Part shown: piece after piece, positions 1 to 7,844 of the stretch
How the letters are laid out: the number at the start of each line of letters is the position of its first letter
How positions within the stretch are numbered: position 1 is the stretch's first letter
Source: Croceivirga sp009797885
Lineage (GTDB): Bacteria > Bacteroidota > Bacteroidia > Flavobacteriales > Flavobacteriaceae
Length of the DNA stretch: 64,000 nucleotides
NCBI GenBank assembly: GCA_045866215.1
Contig: AP035880.1
Span: 4,898,001 to 4,962,000 of the forward strand
Direction of reading: 5' to 3'
Notes under the pieces: generated by a model
What the model saw: only the letters and a program-made list of their open reading frames with translations
Databases searched by the model: none
What the model was told of the DNA's origin: nothing
Translations under genes and position numbers: made by a program

Positions 1-2439
1 GGGGCAAACAGTGCCACTGCCCAGTACGAATCCCGCCAGACAAGTTCCCCGACCCTAGCGGACGAAACTGTACTGTATTCCAACAGCGCCTATCCCAAAA
101 CACTTGCCATGGAGATCCATACGGTAAACTATTACGACAGTTATGTGGACGCCAATGGCTTGAGCGTTCCCACCACGGTACAGGGCCAGACCACGGCCAC
201 CAATACCAAGGGCCTCGCTACGGTAAGCAAGGTACGGGTCCTGGACCCCTCGGCAATCGCAGGGCAGGCCGACTGGATCACGACCCTTACCGGTTACGAT
301 GTCAAGGGCAGGCCCATCTATACGGCCAGCAAGAATACCTATCTGGGGACCACCGATGTGGTGGAGACCCAGCTGGACTTTGGGGGCAAGGTGATACAAA
401 CCAAGGCCTCCCATACCAAAGGGACCAATGCGGCCCTGGTCACCACGGATAATTTTAGCTATGACCATATGGGCCGGTTGGTAAAGCAGGAGCAGACCAT
501 AGGCTCGCATACCGAGACCATCATGGAGAACCACTACGACGACCTGGGCCAGTTGGCCAGGAAAAAGGTGGGCGGTGGTTCGACAGGCTCACCAACCGCG
601 CTACAGGACGTGGAGTATACGTACAATGTACGTGGGTGGCTTACCAAGATCAACGATCCGGCCAATTTGGGTACCGACCTGTTCGGGTTTAAGATCAACT
701 ACAATACGGTGGCCCATAATGGGACCAAACTGTACAATGGCAATATTTCGGAAACGGAGTGGCGTACTGCCAATACCGACAATACCTTAAAATGGTACCG
801 CTATGGGTACGATGCGCTGAACCGGCTTACCTCTGCCGTTGTTCAAACGGGCCATTATAATATGACGGCCCTGTATGATAAGAACGGTAACATTACCGAA
901 CTGAACAGAAATGGGCATACCAATGCCACAGCCACCACTTTCGGCCCAATGGACAGATTGGGTTATAGTTATGATGCCGGTAACAAGCTCACCAAGGTTT
1001 TGGACATTGGACGTAAAACCTATGGCTTTACCGACAGCAGTGCGGACAACCAGGACTATTGGTACGATGCCAACGGCAATATGACATCCGATGCTAACAA
1101 GGGCATTACAGAAATCACTTATAACCACCTGAATTTGCCTACCAAGATTACCGTTACCGGCGCGAATGCTGGCACTGTTGATTACGTGTACGATGCGGAG
1201 GGTGTAAAATTGAAAAAAGTTTTCAACGGCGGAACTGAAACGTTGTATGCTGGCAACTATGTTTATGAGGGTGGCCAGCTCCAATTCTTCAACCATGATG
1301 AAGGATACGTTACACCAAAGAATGCAAATGATTATTCACAAGGGTTCGATTACGTCTATAATTACGTTGATCACTTGGGCAACGTACGGTTATCATATAC
1401 GGACAACAACGGAACCCTCGAGATCATTGAGGAGAACAATTTTTATCCCTTCGGGCTGAAACATAAGGGTTATAATAGTAACGTAAGTTCGTTGGGCAAC
1501 TCCGTGGCGAAGAAGTTCAAGTACAACGGTCAAGAATTGGAAGAGGCTTTTGGGCTTGACCTATACGAAATGGACCTAAGACAATACGACCCAGCCATTG
1601 CAAGGTTTACTTCTATTGACCCTGTGACTCACAATTCGATGAGTACTTATACCGCTTTTGACAACAATCCCGTTTTCTGGGCAGATCCTAGTGGAGCTGA
1701 TGCTGTCTATAATTGGGATGATGGAAAGTACTATGACAATGGAAAGGAAGTTTCGTTTGAACAGGCCTTGGCAAGCCATGGGCTGAATTCTGATGGAAGT
1801 CCTCAGGATATAATAAAAATTGACACCAAGAACAAACGTGTTGACGTTATAAAAACGGATGATGATTTTGATACTGTAAGTGTCGACGGGGGTGAATCTT
1901 TTAGAGCGGAAAAAGGAGTTACTGAAGACTTTTATGCTAATCGTGGCTTCTCGATTTGGAGACCTGAAGGTGCGGGCCATATGTTTACCGACCTTGGGAT
2001 AGCTACAATTGGAGGAGAGTTATTGTTAAGAGCAGCTTTTTCAGGAATGGCAGCATTATGGGCCAATACTGGCTCAAAACTGATTGTCAATGCAAAGTGG
2101 TCCCAAACCACTTGGAGTACCATGTTTGGAAAAACTGGAACTTTCGCAGGAAAATCGGTTGATGAAGTGGCCGCGGCATTAAGGTCTGGAAAGATGAAAC
2201 CAGGAGATATCCCTATTGATATCGTTGTCAGGGATGGTCAAGCCTTGATTGTAAATACACGTTCATCTGTTGCTTTAACAAAAGCAGGTGTATCTAGAAG
2301 TCGCTGGAAAGTTGTAAATAGAACAGGAGAAGAATTCTTTGAAAATCAAATGACAAATCGATTAAAAGGAAATAAACTCACTAATTCAGGAACCAGTAGT
2401 ATACGAAATACTAAGACGGATGAAGCTATCGGATATTGA
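1..2439 (+). CDS. RHS-repeat polymorphic toxin, 5'-truncated by the window edge
   Basis: The reading frame is open from base 1, so the ATG at 109 is internal and the true N-terminus lies upstream. Up to about 1700 it encodes RHS/YD repeats (YDALNRLTS, YDKNGNITEL, YDANGNMTSD) and the RHS-associated core ending in DNNPVFWADPSGAD, the usual junction before a variable tip. The tip (about 246 codons, 1699-2436) is more AT-rich than the core. It has a hydrophobic stretch near 1980-2070 and a final domain (about 2140-2430) with GDIPIDIVVRDG, LIVNTRSSVALTKAG and SRWKVVNRTG, which resembles the ParB/sulfiredoxin-fold pattern; that fold call is by eye. RHS proteins deliver such tips as antibacterial toxins. 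The stop overlaps the next start (TGATG), so the two genes are probably translated together. The toxin's activity is unknown. Confidence 0.85.
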   Translation, partial: GANSATAQYESRQTSSPTLADETVLYSNSAYPKTLAMEIHTVNYYDSYVDANGLSVPTTVQGQTTATNTKGLATVSKVRVLDPSAIAGQADWITTLTGYDVKGRPIYTASKNTYLGTTDVVETQLDFGGKVIQTKASHTKGTNAALVTTDNFSYDHMGRLVKQEQTIGSHTETIMENHYDDLGQLARKKVGGGSTGSPTALQDVEYTYNVRGWLTKINDPANLGTDLFGFKINYNTVAHNGTKLYNGNISETEWRTANTDNTLKWYRYGYDALNRLTSAVVQTGHYNMTALYDKNGNITELNRNGHTNATATTFGPMDRLGYSYDAGNKLTKVLDIGRKTYGFTDSSADNQDYWYDANGNMTSDANKGITEITYNHLNLPTKITVTGANAGTVDYVYDAEGVKLKKVFNGGTETLYAGNYVYEGGQLQFFNHDEGYVTPKNANDYSQGFDYVYNYVDHLGNVRLSYTDNNGTLEIIEENNFYPFGLKHKGYNSNVSSLGNSVAKKFKYNGQELEEAFGLDLYEMDLRQYDPAIARFTSIDPVTHNSMSTYTAFDNNPVFWADPSGADAVYNWDDGKYYDNGKEVSFEQALASHGLNSDGSPQDIIKIDTKNKRVDVIKTDDDFDTVSVDGGESFRAEKGVTEDFYANRGFSIWRPEGAGHMFTDLGIATIGGELLLRAAFSGMAALWANTGSKLIVNAKWSQTTWSTMFGKTGTFAGKSVDEVAAALRSGKMKPGDIPIDIVVRDGQALIVNTRSSVALTKAGVSRSRWKVVNRTGEEFFENQMTNRLKGNKLTNSGTSSIRNTKTDEAIGY
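694..1035 (+). repeat. RHS core direct repeat, copy 1
   Basis: About 340 bp of RHS core DNA, beginning ATCAACTACAATACGG, recurs at 3683-4024 (offset 2989) with only scattered substitutions, for example cataat/tatagt near 714 and ctctgcc/agtgcc near 830. Upstream and downstream of the repeat the two genes diverge. Such core repeats are the homology through which RHS genes exchange toxin tips. Confidence 0.85.
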
Positions 2440-2993
2440 TGTCACAACTAAAATTCAGTGAATTAAGTAGAGTAATATCTCATGCATTAAGACACCAACC
2501 ATCTTTTTATCATATAGAATTAGATGAAGATGGTTGGGTCAATATAGAATCGTTGATTATTGGAATTAAGAAAGTTACTGGTAAATATGATTCTCTTTCA
2601 AAGGAAATTCTTAAGCAAATAGTAGAGTCCTCATTGAAGAAAAGACATGAAATATTGGGAAACAAGATAAGGGCTTCATATGGACACTCATTGAAAGATA
2701 AAATAGCCAAGGAATCTACCAAACCTCCAACATACTTATACCACGGGACAAAGAAGGAAGCCCTTAAAAGTATTTTTGAAAAAGGCTTATTGCCAATGCA
2801 AAGGCAGTATGTTCATCTTTCAGAAAAAATAGAGGAGGCCAAAAAAATTGGTCTCAGGAAGACGAAAGAGCCGATAATTTTAAAAGTGAAATCACAACAA
2901 GCGTTCCAGAACAAGACCGGGTTTTATAAGGAAGCAAACGGGCTATGGTTATCGGACAGGATTGAACCAATATATTTAGAAGAGAATTATTGA
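2439..2993 (+). CDS. kptA: RNA 2'-phosphotransferase (Tpt1/KptA family), candidate immunity enzyme of the RHS toxin
   Basis: Predicted to remove an internal 2'-phosphate from RNA using NAD+, the Tpt1/KptA reaction. At 184 residues it has the normal family length. Family motifs are all present: SHALRHQP with LDEDGWVNIESL (N-terminal lobe), KIRASYGHS, YLYHGTKKEALKSI, and YVHLSEKIEEAKKIGLR. The four catalytic residues known from yeast and bacterial Tpt1 map to R18, H19, R78 and R140, so the enzyme should be active. The ATG at 2439 is preferred; a TTG at 2436 is also in frame. The start overlaps the toxin gene stop as TGATG, typical of an immunity gene. The gene is AT-rich like the toxin tip, suggesting they travelled together. 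A housekeeping role is possible but the position argues for immunity. Family assignment is secure; the immunity role is inference. Confidence 0.88.
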   Translation: MSQLKFSELSRVISHALRHQPSFYHIELDEDGWVNIESLIIGIKKVTGKYDSLSKEILKQIVESSLKKRHEILGNKIRASYGHSLKDKIAKESTKPPTYLYHGTKKEALKSIFEKGLLPMQRQYVHLSEKIEEAKKIGLRKTKEPIILKVKSQQAFQNKTGFYKEANGLWLSDRIEPIYLEENY

Positions 2994-3481
2994 CCTGCGA
3001 TTACCAGGTTTTGAAAAACCTGATTCATTGAATCAAAAGAATATTCAATCGAAAAATCTGTGGCTACACACTCAAATGTATTATCCTTAAAAGTTAGTAT
3101 ATAGTGGTTCACATCTTTATATCTGTCTTCATCGAAATATGGATGGTGCGATTGTATTCTTTTAATCTCTTTAATCCAGTCAGAATCCTCAACTGAGAAA
3201 AAAGAGTAAGGTTTTAACCCTATGTCATAATAAGGGTGACCGATTATGACTTCGTCATTTGGTATTCCAAATTTGTGTATGTACGTATTTGTAAATCTTA
3301 CTATGGCAACACCAGTGTCAACATTGGTGTCGCGCTCCTTTATTTTGTCGGTAGTATCTGGCAGTTCAAATAAATCTACGTAATGAAGTAGCGTTAAATT
3401 AATCTCATCGCATATAACTTTGGGAGAGGGCGCTCCCATATTTATAGGGTATTTCGTGGCGATACTCCTTAGCTCTGTCAT
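2987..3481 (-). CDS. hypothetical protein in the toxin island
   Basis: A 164-residue soluble, acidic protein with no signal peptide and no motif I recognise. It is rich in aromatic residues (HPYYDIGLKPYSFF, HHPYFDEDRYKD). Its 3' end overlaps the end of kptA by 7 bp (convergent), and its start overlaps the stop of a 42-codon reading frame upstream as ATGA. It is AT-rich like its neighbours. Its position between two toxin modules would fit a leftover immunity gene or part of a toxin-antitoxin-like pair, but nothing in the sequence proves this. Confidence 0.6.
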   Translation of the reverse strand: MTELRSIATKYPINMGAPSPKVICDEINLTLLHYVDLFELPDTTDKIKERDTNVDTGVAIVRFTNTYIHKFGIPNDEVIIGHPYYDIGLKPYSFFSVEDSDWIKEIKRIQSHHPYFDEDRYKDVNHYILTFKDNTFECVATDFSIEYSFDSMNQVFQNLVIAGQ

Positions 3482-3606
3482 GCATATGCTTTTTTGGCCC
3501 TGTGATCGCGGATGTAAGCATCTATGATCTTGAATAAGGCAATTTTATCCTCACTGTCCATATTGATGATGGCTTCTATGCGCTTGGTAATGTTCTTCAA
3601 AACCAT
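3478..3606 (-). pseudogene. 42-residue remnant resembling the C-terminus of an HTH regulator
   Basis: A short frame, MVLKNITKRIEAIINM then DSEDKIALFKIIDAYIRDH and RAKKAYA, resembles the tail that follows the helix-turn-helix in many Bacteroidota XRE-type regulators and antitoxins (a 'DKxxLFxxIDAyI' stretch). No HTH part lies upstream, only about 70 bp of AT-rich DNA before the orphan RHS fragment. It overlaps the next gene's start by ATGA. It is either a decayed regulator or a small leader peptide. Confidence 0.4.
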
Positions 3607-3655
3607 ATTTATAAGTAGCCCTTGTATTGTGTAAATTTAAATAATAATAATGTAA

Positions 3656-5425
3656 ACATATTACTACTTCTTTGCCTTTGGCATCAACTACAATACGGTG
3701 GCCTATAGTGGGACCAAACTGTACAATGGCAATATTTCGGAAACGGAGTGGCGTACTGCCAATACCGACAATACCTTAAAATGGTACCGCTATGGGTACG
3801 ATGCGCTGAACCGGCTTACCAGTGCCGTTGTTCAAACGGGCCATTATAATATGACGGCCCTGTATGATAAGAACGGTAACATTACCGAACTGAACAGAAA
3901 TGGCCATACCAACGCCACAGCCACCACTTTCGGCCCAATGGACAGGTTGGGTTATAGTTATGATGCCGGTAACAAGCTCACCAAGGTTTTGGACATTGGA
4001 CGTAAAACCTATGGCTTTACCGACAGTACGACCGATGCCCAAGACTATTGGTACGATGCCAACGGGAATATGGTCCGCGACCTGAACAAGGGCATTGGGA
4101 CGGCCAGTGTTGATGGGATAAGCTATAACCACCTGAACCTGCCCACGGAGGTAAAGTTTGACAACAGCAGTACTAAAAAGATTACCTATATTTATGATGC
4201 CCTTGGAACGAAACTAAAGAAAATGACCTACAATAACGGTGTTTCAACCACGACCGATTATGCGGGAAACTACGTCTATGAGAACGCTACCCTACAGTTC
4301 TTCCCACACCCTGAAGGGTACGTGACACCCAATGGCAGTGGAGGGTACGACTATGTGTATAACCATATCGACCACCTTGGAAATGTGCGCCTTTCTTACA
4401 CGGATGCAAACAATGATGGCAGTATAGATTCAAGTTCGGAGATAATCGAGGAGAACAACTATTATCCCCTCGGGTTAAAAATGCGTGGATTCAACAGTAA
4501 TGTATCACCTCTTGGGAATAGTGTGGCCAAGAGGTATAAATACAATAACAAGGAATTACAGGATGAACTTGGATTGGGATGGTATGACTTGGGTGCAAGG
4601 AACTACGACCCGACGATTGGAAGGTTTTTCAATGTTGACCCATTGGCAGAGGATTACAGTTTCCAATCGGTTTATGCCTTTGCAGCAAACAATCCCATTT
4701 CCTTTGTGGACATAAACGGGGAGGGTGTGCTGGATGATTTTCATATTTATGAAGATGGGTCTATCCTAAGGATAAAAACAGATGATGCAACGGATACTTT
4801 CATCTTCCATAATTCCAATGGAAACCAGCATGATATTGCCACTTTGGAAAAAAATGAGAATGGTCTGATCAATGCCCCTAATATAGATTATGACAGTGGT
4901 GATGGTACTTCCGTGAGCGTATCAAGCAAACCGGGAAATGAGAGCGAGATCAACATCTCGGGTACAGCCCTTGCCTCAGTAATTGGTGCCTCGGCAGATT
5001 CTGGAGAGGAAATCTATATCACAAGGGCCAGCAATGCTGATGGTAGTTCTCCCGGAAGTAATAAAACCCATAAAGGTGGAAAGAACATAGATATTAGGTT
5101 TGCAGGACAAAACGGAAGTAGAGAGCGACTGGATTTTGAAGTGGACATAAATGATTTTACCTAGATTGACCAAGACGCTTCTGCGAGGATGAACGCATCC
5201 CTTAGAAAGTTTGGTTATAAAAGTATCAAGGCTTCCAATTTATCAATTCCGCTCTCTGGGGGGGATTTCAATAATCCAACGTTTGCCACTGGAAAGATTA
5301 TGGGGACAAGTCATTTGAAAAAACATTATAACCATCAACACCTTCAAGGGTACAATCCAAATGTTACGACAAGAAATAAGGCCGTTCCTGTACCGACATT
5401 GACAAGGGGCGTTAAATTGAATTAA
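3656..5425 (+). pseudogene. orphan RHS core fragment with LAS-peptidase-like toxin tip, split by an in-frame TAG
   Basis: This frame has no proper start: its first sense codon follows a TAA at 3653 and it begins in mid-RHS core, matching the first RHS gene from 3683. The GTG at 3698 corresponds to an internal valine of the intact core. It encodes YD repeats, the RHS core end (NNPISFVDINGEG near 4700) and a new tip. The tip has THKGGKNIDIRF (H-x6-D) near 5070-5103 and HYNHQHLQGY (H-x-H) near 5322-5350, the zinc-ligand pattern of LAS metallopeptidases such as M15 or MepA-type murein peptidases. A single TAG at 5162-5164 separates the two halves; the frame then continues unbroken to 5425. As it stands it is a displaced, silent toxin cassette that could be expressed only after recombination and read-through or repair of the TAG. 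Confidence 0.75.
3683..4024 (+). repeat. RHS core direct repeat, copy 2
   Basis: Nearly identical to 694-1035. Downstream of it the core sequence drifts (AGTACGACCGATGCC against AGTGCGGACAACCAG in the other copy), then the two toxin tips are unrelated. Confidence 0.85.
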
Positions 5426-5444
5426 TTGTTAAAACAAAGAGGAA

Positions 5445-6191
5445 ATGAAGATATATGTTATCACTTTAGTCATGGCCGTTCTGTTCGGCTGCAAGGGAAA
5501 GGAAACAAATAGAGACAATGTCCAGTTAGTGGAAAAAGTGGAAGATTCCGTTGTTATTGCCCACGAGGAAAAGCCGTTAGTGGAAACTGACACAGTTAAA
5601 ACAACGGTTGAAGAACCAAAAGCAGGGTTCCTTTTTGTAGATATAGGAGCGATCTACAATAATGGAAGTTTTGAAATTCTCAATTCCACGAAAGACACGC
5701 TGATTTATTTCAAAAATAAGACAACTTATTTTGATGGACGTTCCTATGAAATGATGAACGAAGATGGCTACTACAAGAAATTAGTAAACGTAGAGGCAAT
5801 AGATCCAGAGTATGGATTGTTCATAATGGTTTGCAAAGGACTGGAAAGCGGTATTTACGTAGTGGATTTTAATGAACAAACAGGATATATAGACAATCAA
5901 AAGCATGAATCCTTATTGACATTCAAAACCTCTAGGCAATACGTTTTGGAGGGCTATCCTAATCCAACTGAGGCAAACCCTTTGAGGGCTAATCCAAGTG
6001 ATGATGCTGAGATAATAATTGGTTTTACAGAACACAGTTATATATCAGTAGAAATCCAAGGAGACTGGCTTAAGGTTAAAGATGACAAAGATTGTTACCC
6101 AGGTGAAGAACCATCGGAGCAGGATATTATAGGTTGGGTGAGATGGCGAAAAGACGGTGAAATAATCATAGATATAAGGCACCTATGTTAG
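5445..6191 (+). CDS. lipoprotein, probable periplasmic immunity protein
   Basis: A 248-residue protein starting MKIYVITLVMAVLFGCKG, a lipoprotein signal with Cys16 at the lipobox. A low-complexity acidic linker (to about residue 65) leads to a beta-rich body, and the C-terminal third (GWVRWRKDGEIIIDIRHLC) resembles an SH3-like domain. A ribosome-binding-like AAAGAGG precedes the ATG. It starts 19 bp after the orphan RHS tip, where immunity genes normally sit. A membrane-anchored periplasmic protein is what one would expect to protect against a peptidoglycan-cutting LAS peptidase. The signal is clear; the immunity role is inferred from position. Confidence 0.72.
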   Translation: MKIYVITLVMAVLFGCKGKETNRDNVQLVEKVEDSVVIAHEEKPLVETDTVKTTVEEPKAGFLFVDIGAIYNNGSFEILNSTKDTLIYFKNKTTYFDGRSYEMMNEDGYYKKLVNVEAIDPEYGLFIMVCKGLESGIYVVDFNEQTGYIDNQKHESLLTFKTSRQYVLEGYPNPTEANPLRANPSDDAEIIIGFTEHSYISVEIQGDWLKVKDDKDCYPGEEPSEQDIIGWVRWRKDGEIIIDIRHLC

Positions 6192-6223
6192 AGCAATACA
6201 ATAGATTCTAGAAGAAGAGTGGC

Positions 6224-6248
6224 CACGGCAGTTTTGTCGTGTTTTTTT
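6224..6248 (+). terminator. Rho-independent terminator after the immunity lipoprotein gene
   Basis: CACGGCA pairs with TGTCGTG (one G-U) around a 4-base loop and is followed by seven T. It lies 33 bp after the lipoprotein stop and closes the toxin cassette. Confidence 0.7.
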
Positions 6249-6362
6249 AATTGACACCAGTTGAATACCGGCAGTAGCGAGGAACGTTCAGGTTCTTTGC
6301 CGAGTAATTGTGCGAATGATAGAGGATTTGAATAAAAATACTTCTTGTTTTCTCATGATTTC

Positions 6363-6370
6363 TATTTTTG
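6363..6370 (+). promoter_or_regulatory. possible Bacteroidota -7 element
   Basis: TATTTTTG fits TAnnTTTG and lies 36 bp before the ATG at 6407. The nearest upstream TTG (6345) is only 15 bp away, shorter than usual, so the match is weak. Confidence 0.3.
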
Positions 6371-6406
6371 ATTTTCCCTGAATCTAGTAACACTAAAGAT
6401 GAAATT

Positions 6407-6886
6407 ATGAAGAAAGTGATTTTAGTATTTGGGGTTTTCGGTGTTCTGTCTTCGTCGCTCAAGGCCCAAGAAGGAGGTTATTTTTCAATGGAATGGGGAT
6501 TACTACAGGTAGATGGCACCCTTTCTGAAAATTCCAATCAAGGTTTGTTTACGTATACCAAATTTACCGGTGACCATTTTGGTTTTCAAGGAGGTGTTGG
6601 TATGGCTGGTTTTGACAACAGAGACTTTGTTAATTTTGAAGCTTCTGCGTTGTATGCCCTAGCCAATAAGAGAATTTGGACTTTTGCAGGACTTGGTGCC
6701 AATGACATTGCACTGACACCAGTTCCTTTGGCCGGTATTCGGATCAATGCCCTGCGAACTCAAAATTTGAATGTATATACAGGGTATCGCCATGTATTTC
6801 GACAAACTTCCGAGGGATATTTCAGTTTGGGATTTATGGTTTCTTTACCAGCCAGGAACAGATCCTCTGCTACCGCCAGTTTGTAA
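6407..6886 (+). CDS. small exported protein, hypothetical
   Basis: A 159-residue protein with a signal peptide (MKKVILVFGVFGVLSSSLKAQ), cleavage expected after the AQ. The mature part is glycine- and aromatic-rich with alternating hydrophobic stretches (FAGLGANDIALTPVPLAGIRI, YTGYRHVFRQTSEGYFSLGF) like a small outer-membrane barrel or outer-membrane-associated protein. The start at 6407 is chosen because it opens directly with the signal peptide. It is bracketed by terminators, so it is probably a single-gene unit. Function unknown. Confidence 0.65.
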   Translation: MKKVILVFGVFGVLSSSLKAQEGGYFSMEWGLLQVDGTLSENSNQGLFTYTKFTGDHFGFQGGVGMAGFDNRDFVNFEASALYALANKRIWTFAGLGANDIALTPVPLAGIRINALRTQNLNVYTGYRHVFRQTSEGYFSLGFMVSLPARNRSSATASL

Positions 6887-6915
6887 CTGATGGTTACAGC
6901 AAGAGTAGGCATACA

Positions 6916-6943
6916 AACCACGGTGGAAGTGTCGTGGTTTTTT
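6916..6943 (+). terminator. Rho-independent terminator
   Basis: Perfect AACCACG/CGTGGTT stem, 10-base loop, followed by T residues; 30 bp after the stop of the small exported protein gene. Confidence 0.7.
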
Positions 6944-6949
6944 GTTGTC

Positions 6950-7100
6950 GAGATTTCTCACATACGTTCGAAATGACCTTTACGTTGCGAGCGTCATTTC
7001 GAAGGAGCAAAGTGATTGGAAATCCCCGCCCCGCAGTATCCGCCAAAGGCGGACAGGGTTGTACTGCTGCGGTATAACCGTTTTAAAAGTTTTGATGATA
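6950..7100. repeat. dispersed intergenic repeat with inverted arms
   Basis: TTCGAAATGAC (6967-6977) and GTCATTTCGAA (6993-7003) are perfect inverted arms with a 15-base loop. The following GGAGCAAAGTGATTGGAAATC and a CCGCCAAAGGCGG palindrome resemble short repeats scattered between genes in Flavobacteriaceae genomes. A frame across it (6942-7163) has no protein-like features. Confidence 0.55.
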
Positions 7101-7220
7101 AGGCGAAGCAGCCAAGCTACTCCGCAGCTGAATTCAATATTACGCCGAATAATTAAATTTTAAGGGATTTCATGACAATTGTATTCACTATATTACATGA
7201 AGGATTATTCGCCATAACCA

Positions 7221-7841
7221 ATGACTACTAAGATCAATACAATTCTTTTTATCGTTCTTTTCGTTTTTAACAACCTTCAAGCGCAGGAAAAATTGGTGAA
7301 GGTTATAGAAGAACAGAAAGGCAACCGCATCGCTTTTTATGCCATCAATGAAGACGAACAACCCTATGATGTTTTATTTGAGGTTAAGGGTTCTGATTTT
7401 CGGCAAAGTGCTGCAAGGCCAAGATTAACAAGGGTACCGGCCACTTCAAAAGTCCATATAAAGACCATAATCCTGTACCGGGACAAAACGCCAAAATATA
7501 CCCATACACTTCAAGTGAACGATAGCCTTTCCCGCAGGGCCTTGAAGAAGGAATACACGATTATTGAAGTACCACCGAAGATGATTACCCCAAAGCGACA
7601 CATTACCATTTACAGGACATCAAGTTGCTTGTCCTGTGATACCATTATTTCCAAGCTGAATGAAAATCGCTATATCTTTAAGCTTATCGACCTTCAGGAA
7701 AAAAAAGAAGTCAAGGAAGCCCTCTCCAAAACTTTGGGTAAGTCATTGGACTCCATTGCGTATCCCATAATTAATCTGGGGGGTCATATATATACATGGA
7801 TAACGGACTATGAAACCCTGTTGTCCGAAATGGATAAATGA
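7221..7841 (+). CDS. exported thioredoxin/glutaredoxin-like protein
   Basis: 206 residues. The signal peptide (TILFIVLFVFNNLQAQ) sends it to the periplasm. The first half is a beta-rich domain of unknown function. The second half begins HITIYRTSSCLSCDTIISKL, a beta strand followed by a CxxC redox motif as in glutaredoxins, then a helix and a cis-Pro-like YPIINLGG, so a thioredoxin-fold domain is likely. It may handle disulfides of exported proteins; no partner gene is adjacent. It ends 4 bp before the convergent pcm gene. Confidence 0.65.
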   Translation: MTTKINTILFIVLFVFNNLQAQEKLVKVIEEQKGNRIAFYAINEDEQPYDVLFEVKGSDFRQSAARPRLTRVPATSKVHIKTIILYRDKTPKYTHTLQVNDSLSRRALKKEYTIIEVPPKMITPKRHITIYRTSSCLSCDTIISKLNENRYIFKLIDLQEKKEVKEALSKTLGKSLDSIAYPIINLGGHIYTWITDYETLLSEMDK

Positions 7842-7844
7842 CTC

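Noticed and set aside
3698..5164. GTG at 3698 as a true start of a complete second RHS gene
   Set aside because: The GTG matches an internal valine of the intact RHS core and the homology extends 15 bp further upstream; the fragment has lost its real 5' end.
5189..5425. A separate 78-residue gene after the orphan RHS fragment
   Set aside because: It is in the same frame as the fragment, directly after a single TAG, and carries the second half of the LAS zinc motif.
6942..7163. A 73-codon plus-strand frame
   Set aside because: It lies across the dispersed repeat and has no protein-like composition.
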